Shown here: positions 59,445-64,000 of the stretch, piece by piece
Numbering within the stretch: position 1 is the first letter of the stretch
How the letters are laid out: every line of letters begins with the position of its first letter
Source: RHKX01 sp046330285
Lineage (GTDB): Bacteria > Actinomycetota > Thermoleophilia > Solirubrobacterales > 70-9
Length of the DNA: 64,000 bases
Assembly (NCBI GenBank): GCA_046330285.1
Contig: JAXLSX010000005.1
Location: 124,001-188,000, forward strand
Direction of reading: 5' to 3'
The notes under the pieces: generated by a model
The model's database searches: none
What the model saw: the letters and a program-made list of their open reading frames with translations, nothing else
Told to the model about the DNA's origin: nothing
Program-made: the position numbers and the translations under genes

Positions 59445-59708
59445 ATGGCAGTCAAGCTCCACCGCTGCGGCATCACCTGGTTCAAGCTCGACGCGCACCC
59501 GTGCTGGAAGGTCGAGAAGGCGTTGCGCGACCGCGGCGTCGACTACGAGGTCGTCCTCGAGCCGACCTTCCCGCGTGGGAAGCGCAAGGACGTCAAGGAG
59601 CACACCGGCCAGGAGGTCCTGCCGGTGCTCGAGCTCGCCGACGGCACCTGGATCCGCGAGGAGTCGAGCGCGCTGGTCGATCAGATCAACGAAGGCAAGT
59701 ACGACTGA
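59445..59708 (+). CDS. Glutaredoxin / GST N-terminal-like thioredoxin-fold protein
   Basis: An 87-residue protein of thioredoxin fold. It begins MAVKLHRCGITWFKLDAHPC, with cysteines at residues 8 and 20, then DRGVDYEVVLEPTFPRGKRK, the cis-proline region QEVLPVLELADGTWI and EESSALVDQIN. This matches the N-terminal domain of glutathione S-transferases used alone. The cysteine spacing is not the CxxC of classical glutaredoxin, so a redox role is uncertain. Confidence 0.75.
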   Translation: MAVKLHRCGITWFKLDAHPCWKVEKALRDRGVDYEVVLEPTFPRGKRKDVKEHTGQEVLPVLELADGTWIREESSALVDQINEGKYD

Positions 59709-59716
59709 CGCCGTCC

Positions 59717-60193
59717 GTGGGCGAGGGCTTCTGGATCCGGCTCGCCGGCCCGGCTGACGCCGAGGCCGTCAGCGAGGTCCTGCGGCGGGCCGGGCTCGCG
59801 GCCTGGGGACCGTTCCTCGGAGCCGACCGGATCGAGGAGGCGACCGCCGATGCGACCCATCCCGCCGACGCGGTCGCCGTCGATGGCGAGGGCGTGCTCG
59901 CGTTCGTCGCCTGGGAGGAGGACACCGGGGAGATCTCCCGCCTCTACACCGACCCACGGGGCCAGGGCCGCGGCGCCGCCGGCGCGCTGCTCGACGTCGC
60001 CCTCGACGCCCTCCGTGAGGCCGGGCAGATGCAGGCCTGGCTCCACACCGAGGAGCGCAACGAGGCGGCGATCGGCTTCTACCTGAGTCACGGCTGGCGG
60101 ATCGAGGGCGAGCCCCGGGTCCGCGACTGGCACGGCGCCCGGCTCGTCGAGCCGCGCCTCGTCCACGACCTCGACGTGCGCCCGAGCGGATAG
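59717..60193 (+). CDS. GNAT-family N-acetyltransferase
   Basis: A 158-residue acetyltransferase with IRLAGPADAEAVSEVLRRAG at the N terminus and the acetyl-CoA-binding motif ISRLYTDPRGQGRGAAGALL (R/Q-x-x-G-x-G/A). ERNEAAIGFYLSHGWRIEGE is the conserved C-terminal beta bulge region. Substrate unknown. GTG 59717 follows the previous gene by 8 bp, probably one operon. Confidence 0.86.
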   Translation: MGEGFWIRLAGPADAEAVSEVLRRAGLAAWGPFLGADRIEEATADATHPADAVAVDGEGVLAFVAWEEDTGEISRLYTDPRGQGRGAAGALLDVALDALREAGQMQAWLHTEERNEAAIGFYLSHGWRIEGEPRVRDWHGARLVEPRLVHDLDVRPSG

Positions 60194-60196
60194 CGT
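60191..60196 (+). promoter_or_regulatory. Putative -10 element of a leaderless promoter (aminotransferase gene)
   Basis: TAGCGT overlaps the acetyltransferase stop codon and ends 8 bases before the ATG at 60205. No ribosome binding site is visible. Confidence 0.4.
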
Positions 60197-60204
60197 CCGG
60201 CCTC

Positions 60205-61323
60205 ATGCGCTACCGCCGGACCCCGATCGAGATCGAGGCGCCCGAGTCACTCGGCTACGACTCGATCGCCAACAACCTCGCCGAGAGCTCCTTCGCCGAC
60301 ATGTCGCTCGGCGACTACGGGATCGACACCGACGTCGGCGAGCTCCTGCTCCAGTACGGCGACCATCGCGGCGTCCCGGCCCTGCGCGAGCAGATCGCCT
60401 CCGACTCCGACGCGATCGGCACCGACCAGGTGCTCGTCACCTCCGGCGCCGCGCCGGCGCTCTTCATCGTCGCCACCGCGTTGCTCGAGTCGGGCGATCA
60501 CGTCCTGATCGAGGAGCCGAACTACGCGACCAACCTCGAGACCCCGCGCGCTCTCGCCGCCGAGGTCGAGGCGCTGCCGATCCGCTTCGAGGACGGCTGG
60601 GCGCTCGACCTCGAACGGGTCGAGTCGATGCTCCGGCCCGAGACGCGCCTCGTCAGCGTCACCTACCCGCACAACCCGACCGGCGCGATGATCGACGCCG
60701 CGACGCTGGAGCGGCTGGTGGAGATCGTCGAGGCGCATCCGATGGCGCGGCTCCTCGTCGACGAGACCTATCGCGAGCTCGCCTTCGGCGAACCGCTGCC
60801 GGTCGCCGCCGGGCTCTCACCGCGCGTGCTCAGCGTCTCCTCGATGTCGAAGACCTACGGGCTGCCCGGCTTGCGGATGGGGTGGCTGATCACGCGCGAC
60901 CCCGAGCTCGACGAGACCCTGCTCGCCGCCAAGGAGCAGATCCTGATCTGCGGCTCGGCGATCGACGAGGAGATGGCGGCACGAGTGCTGTCCGCGCGGG
61001 ACCGGATCCTGCCGCCGATCCGCACCCAGATCGCCGAGCACCTCGGAATCGTCCGCGAGTGGATGGCGGGCCAGGACGTCTTCGAGTGGGTCGAGCCGCA
61101 GGCCGGCGTCGTCGGCATGCCCAGGCTCCGGGAGCCCGACGCCCACGACATCGACCGCTTCTACGAGTCGCTGCTCGACGACCACGGCACCTACGTCGGT
61201 CCCGGCCACTGGTTCGATCAGCCGCGCTCCTGCTTCCGGCTCGGCTACGGCTGGCCGGAGACGGACGAGCTCCGGCGCGGTCTCGACGGCCTCCTCGCCG
61301 CCGCCGCCGATGCGCGGGTCTAG
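60205..61323 (+). CDS. PLP-dependent class I/II aminotransferase
   Basis: A 372-residue fold-type I aminotransferase. LVTSGAAPALFIVATALL is the cofactor phosphate region, EEPNYATNLE and YPHNPTGAM are conserved, and the Schiff-base lysine is in SSMSKTYGLPGLRMGW. The C-terminal substrate-carboxylate Arg is probably in RSCFRLGYGWPE. Substrate is not assignable. It ends in a CTAG repeat shared with the convergent MFS gene. Confidence 0.9.
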   Translation: MRYRRTPIEIEAPESLGYDSIANNLAESSFADMSLGDYGIDTDVGELLLQYGDHRGVPALREQIASDSDAIGTDQVLVTSGAAPALFIVATALLESGDHVLIEEPNYATNLETPRALAAEVEALPIRFEDGWALDLERVESMLRPETRLVSVTYPHNPTGAMIDAATLERLVEIVEAHPMARLLVDETYRELAFGEPLPVAAGLSPRVLSVSSMSKTYGLPGLRMGWLITRDPELDETLLAAKEQILICGSAIDEEMAARVLSARDRILPPIRTQIAEHLGIVREWMAGQDVFEWVEPQAGVVGMPRLREPDAHDIDRFYESLLDDHGTYVGPGHWFDQPRSCFRLGYGWPETDELRRGLDGLLAAAADARV

Positions 61324-61327
61324 CTAG

Positions 61328-62713
61328 CTAGCGGCGGGCTCGCTCGGCCCGCGGCGCCGGCCGGTCGCCGCGGAGGCGCATCCGGGCGTCGCGGATCGGG
61401 TGGGCGTGGCGGACGCGGGCGACCGCCCGCTGCGGAGCCGTCCGCGCTGCGGCCAGCGCCATTTCGCCGGTGCCGGGCTCGAGCGCGAGCTCTCCGGTGA
61501 CCGGGGCGACGCCCGCCCGCTCGCTCCAGGCCAGATAGGCGGCGACCGCCACGACGAAGCCCGAGAGGCCGGCTGCCAGCAGCGGAGCGCGCGGATCGAC
61601 GGCCTCGCCGAGCCAGCCGGTCAGCGGACCGCCGATGACCGTCGACCCGAGGAAGACGATCGAGTAGACCGCCATCACCCGGCCGCGCATCTCCGGCGCG
61701 GCGGCGAGCTGCAGGCCGGAGTTGATCCCGGCCGCGAACGTCACCGAACAGATCCCGAGGGCGCCGAGCGCGAGCATCTCGAGCGGCAGGGTGGGGGCGA
61801 GGGCGGCGAGCGTCGCGGTGACGCCGAACCCGACGGCGGCGAGCGTGATCAGCTCGCGACTCACCTTCGTCCGGGTGCCCACGGTGAGCGCCCCGGTGAT
61901 CGAGCCGATCCCCATCGCGATCATCAAGAGCGAGTAGGCGGAGACGTCACCGGCGAAGACGCGGTCGGCGAGCAGCGGGATCACGACCTGGAAGTTGAAG
62001 CCGATCGTCGAGAGGACGAGCATCAGCAGCAGTGGCACCCGGAGCTCGCGGCGGCCGGCGATGTGGTGGAGCGCCTCGCGGATGTTGCCGCGCGGCTTGC
62101 TCCGGTCGGGACCGTGCAGCTTGGCCGGGTCCATCTTGACCAGCGCCACGAGCATCGCCACGAACGAGAGCGCGTTGACGCCGAAGCAGGGCGCCACCCC
62201 CCAGAGAGCGATGATCACGCCGGCGATCGCCGGGCCGGTGATCCGGGCCGAGTGCACCAGCACCGAGTTGAGGCTGACCGCGTTGACGACCCGGTCGGCG
62301 CCGACGATCTCGATCACGAACGCCTGCCGTGCGGGGTTGTCGACCGACAGGACGAGGCCGCGGAGCGCGATGACGACGAACACCATCCACGCTTCGACGA
62401 CGCCGAAGGCGGTGAGGAGGAAGAGGATCGTCGCCGGGACCGCCATCCCGGTTTGGGAGATGATCAGCAGCTTGCGCTTGTCGAAGCGGTCGGCGAGCGC
62501 GCCGCCGAGGGCGCCGAAGAGGAGGATGCCCGCGAACTGCAGGGCGGTGGCGAGGCCGACCGCGAAACCGGATCCGGTCAGGGCGAGGACGAGCCAGAGC
62601 TCGGCGACGATCTGCATCCAGTTGCCGGCCAGCGAGACGACCTGCCCGCCGAAATACAGGCGGTAGTTGCGGAACTCAAGGGATGCGAAGGAACGACGTA
62701 CGGCGGCGCTCAA
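61328..62713 (-). CDS. MFS exporter (MFS_3 / EntS-like, 12 TM)
   Basis: A 461-residue transporter with NYRLYFGGQVVSLAGNWMQ, motif A-like GGALADRFDKRKLL and about 12 hydrophobic segments, as in the enterobactin/macrolide exporter group. Its first codons overlap the marR stop as ATGA, so regulator and pump are one transcript. Substrate unknown. Confidence 0.9.
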   Translation of the reverse strand: MSAAVRRSFASLEFRNYRLYFGGQVVSLAGNWMQIVAELWLVLALTGSGFAVGLATALQFAGILLFGALGGALADRFDKRKLLIISQTGMAVPATILFLLTAFGVVEAWMVFVVIALRGLVLSVDNPARQAFVIEIVGADRVVNAVSLNSVLVHSARITGPAIAGVIIALWGVAPCFGVNALSFVAMLVALVKMDPAKLHGPDRSKPRGNIREALHHIAGRRELRVPLLLMLVLSTIGFNFQVVIPLLADRVFAGDVSAYSLLMIAMGIGSITGALTVGTRTKVSRELITLAAVGFGVTATLAALAPTLPLEMLALGALGICSVTFAAGINSGLQLAAAPEMRGRVMAVYSIVFLGSTVIGGPLTGWLGEAVDPRAPLLAAGLSGFVVAVAAYLAWSERAGVAPVTGELALEPGTGEMALAAARTAPQRAVARVRHAHPIRDARMRLRGDRPAPRAERARR

Positions 62714-63162
62714 CTGCGGTCCTCCTCGAGCACCTGCTCGAGGATCTCCGCAGCGCGCGCCAGCGTGGCGACGTCGTCTTCGGGAAGCGCCCGCATCTTC
62801 CGGGCGAGGTAGGCCGTCTTGCGCTTGCGCAGACGGGTCAGAGCCTTCTTGCCGTCCCCTGAGATCTGGACGATCGAGCAGCGGCCGTCGGTCGGGTCGG
62901 TCGTCCGGGACACGAGCCCGGACTCCGTCAGCCGTCCGAGGATGCGCGTGGCGGTGGGGCGCTGGATGCCTTCGATCCGCGCCAGCTCGGACGGGGTCAG
63001 CGGCCCGGAGCGCTCGATGGTCGCCAGCGCCGCGATCGACGCCGGCCCCAACTCGGTGTTCGCCTCCTGACGCAGCCGCCGCGCCATCCGGTTCACCGCA
63101 AGCCGCAACCGTGCCGCCTGCTCGGTCAAATCCTGAGTGGATGTGGTTTCGGTGCCAGTCAT
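62710..63162 (-). CDS. MarR-family transcriptional regulator
   Basis: A 150-residue winged-helix protein with the HTH PSELARIEGIQRPTATRILGRL and the wing SRTTDPTDGRCSIVQIS. It is co-transcribed with the downstream MFS pump. Nested inverted repeats lie directly before its start codon, which points to autorepression relieved by the pump substrate. Confidence 0.9.
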   Translation of the reverse strand: MTGTETTSTQDLTEQAARLRLAVNRMARRLRQEANTELGPASIAALATIERSGPLTPSELARIEGIQRPTATRILGRLTESGLVSRTTDPTDGRCSIVQISGDGKKALTRLRKRKTAYLARKMRALPEDDVATLARAAEILEQVLEEDRS

Positions 63163-63164
63163 TG

Positions 63165-63192
63165 GTTAGTAGTGCTAATTATCTTAGCTAAC
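63165..63192. promoter_or_regulatory. Putative MarR operator (nested inverted repeats)
   Basis: GCTAA-TTATC-TTAGC (63174-63188) is nested within GTTAG (63165-63169) and CTAAC (63188-63192). The AT-rich site starts 3 bp upstream of the marR ATG and would overlap its promoter. Confidence 0.6.
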
Positions 63193-63251
63193 TATCGGTG
63201 GCAGGTCAAGGGGGCGGGGCGGCGAGGGGGGTTGCGGGATCGGTTCCGGTG

Positions 63252-63593
63252 ATGACTGAACGTCAGATTCTCGGGCGCCGACTGGCCGGCATTGCCCTGT
63301 TCGTGTGCGCCACGGGTGCAAGCGTCATCGCCGGCGAACCGCCGGGCGGAGAGCTGCCCGACGTTTCGCTCGGTTGGCCAATATTGCTCTACCTCGAGCG
63401 GGCTGCCGTCGCAGTCGGCATTCTCGGGTTCACGGTCTTGATCATCTGGCGCGCTGGCAGGGGCGAGTTCCCGGTTCGCTTCGGAAACGTGGAATACGAA
63501 GCCCGATCGGTTGCATCGCAGATGGACGAAGGGATCGAAGTCTTGGAGCTCCGCATCGAGCAGCTCGAGAAGAAGGCCGAGCAGGGCGTATGA
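63252..63593 (+). CDS. Small membrane protein with C-terminal coiled coil, unknown function
   Basis: A 113-residue protein from ATG 63252. It has two hydrophobic helices (LAGIALFVCATGASVIAG and LERAAVAVGILGFTVLIIW) and a cytoplasmic C terminus with VRFGNVEYEARSVA and a heptad-like region MDEGIEVLELRIEQLEKKAE. I do not recognise the family. The next small gene also encodes a charged helical protein, so they may act together. Confidence 0.6.
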   Translation: MTERQILGRRLAGIALFVCATGASVIAGEPPGGELPDVSLGWPILLYLERAAVAVGILGFTVLIIWRAGRGEFPVRFGNVEYEARSVASQMDEGIEVLELRIEQLEKKAEQGV

Positions 63594-63627
63594 GCGGTTG
63601 CCGGGATCGCCCAAGAGGTCTAGCCTG

Positions 63628-63822
63628 ATGCCGATGTCGAATTCCGAGAACGGAAAGCACGAAGAGGACGCGCAGAGTGCGAGTCGCCAGGAGTTCCGCC
63701 GATATGCGCGGGAAGAACTCCCGCAGCTCCGCCAGCAGTTGGCAGAGGTTCGGCAGAACCTCCAGCGCATTGCCAGGGGCGAGCCGCCGATCACGCGGGG
63801 AGCGAGGCGGGCTAGCCGCTGA
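63628..63822 (+). CDS. Small charged helical hypothetical protein
   Basis: A 64-residue ORF (ATG 63628 or 63634) rich in Glu, Arg and Gln, with a predicted coiled-coil stretch FRRYAREELPQLRQQLAEVR. It starts 34 bp after the membrane protein gene in the same direction. A -10-like TAGCCT at 63621 is too close to be useful. Coding is likely from codon bias but not certain. Confidence 0.45.
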   Translation: MPMSNSENGKHEEDAQSASRQEFRRYAREELPQLRQQLAEVRQNLQRIARGEPPITRGARRASR

Positions 63823-64000
63823 CGTGGGGTCCGGGGTTACGTCGCGGCGCCTGCTCCCGAGCAGCGCCCGGTCGCCCGGCTGGATAAGCGGCAGGCTGCC
63901 TCCAGGCCGACGGCCGACTACCTGGCCGCAGGGCGGAAGGTAGGCGGGGGACCGGACGCAACCGCCGTGTACGGATGCCGGGGCCCGTGGGCTCCAGCGG
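63823..64000. other. End of window, no feature recognised
   Basis: The last 178 bases hold no ORF I would support, no tRNA and no clear terminator. A gene entering from the right cannot be excluded. Confidence 0.5.

Overview
The window is one contiguous stretch of a very GC-rich actinobacterial chromosome. The most likely home is the class Thermoleophilia (Solirubrobacterales type). Three things point there: strong G/C third-position bias with GTG and TTG starts; a secreted protein with the N-terminal VATVIACVALFAALSGSALA signal followed by a GPQGPAG segment; and several extracellular proteins with lysine-rich KKGKA modules. The taxonomic call is inference. I found no rRNA, tRNA, CRISPR array, transposase or phage gene. 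Gene density is high and most intergenic gaps are under 250 bp.

Region 1 (2-10079) is an eleven-gene operon in which every junction overlaps by 1 to 8 bases. It encodes two enzymes of the 3,5-diaminohexanoate branch of lysine/beta-lysine catabolism (Kdd, cut by the window edge, and Kce), a hotdog thioesterase, a TetR regulator, an S66 LD-carboxypeptidase, a complete oligopeptide ABC importer and a DmpA-type (S58/P1) peptidase. I read it as import and breakdown of peptides whose residues feed beta-amino-acid catabolism.

Region 2 (10076-23387) holds an MFS exporter divergent from a MarR regulator, two CrcB fluoride channels next to a triple-DUF190 protein, and a SigB/SigF-type sigma factor with a degenerate RsbW-like protein and an MpsC/DUF2294 protein. 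It also holds an Rpf-like secreted protein, a class A penicillin-binding protein, an HxlR regulator facing a 49-aa micro-ORF and PaaI thioesterase, an alpha/beta hydrolase, and a PLP enzyme coupled to a sugar-lactone oxidase.

Region 3 (23436-40054) starts with a large LuxR (LAL) regulator. It is then dominated by secreted proteins: a collagen-like small protein, a penicillin/AHL acylase, a GH31 glycosidase, a lipase-like protein, a PHP phosphoesterase and a lysyl-oxidase-like protein. A DEAD-box helicase and a second SigB-type sigma factor, preceded by its own SigB-type promoter, lie among them.

Region 4 (40051-50269) carries TypA/BipA, an MMPL and an MFS exporter in tandem, glucose-6-phosphate dehydrogenase, a secreted lipase, a cupin and small stress-type proteins. 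Region 5 (50290-55629) is a TetR-controlled divergent oxidation locus: OsmC, thioesterase, alcohol dehydrogenase and VOC dioxygenase on one strand, and a Baeyer-Villiger monooxygenase on the other. Region 6 (55656-63822) has xseAB, an ECF42 sigma factor with its YCII/DGPF partner and a matching promoter, a glutaredoxin-like protein, an acetyltransferase, an aminotransferase, a MarR-MFS pair and two small orphan genes.

The most unusual item not explained by coding genes lies at 59192-59354. A good promoter there is followed by a predicted 128-nt three-way-junction RNA with an 11-bp closing stem and two arms that look like copies of the same internal-loop module. A second promoter separates it from the next gene, so it may be an undescribed small RNA or riboregulator.
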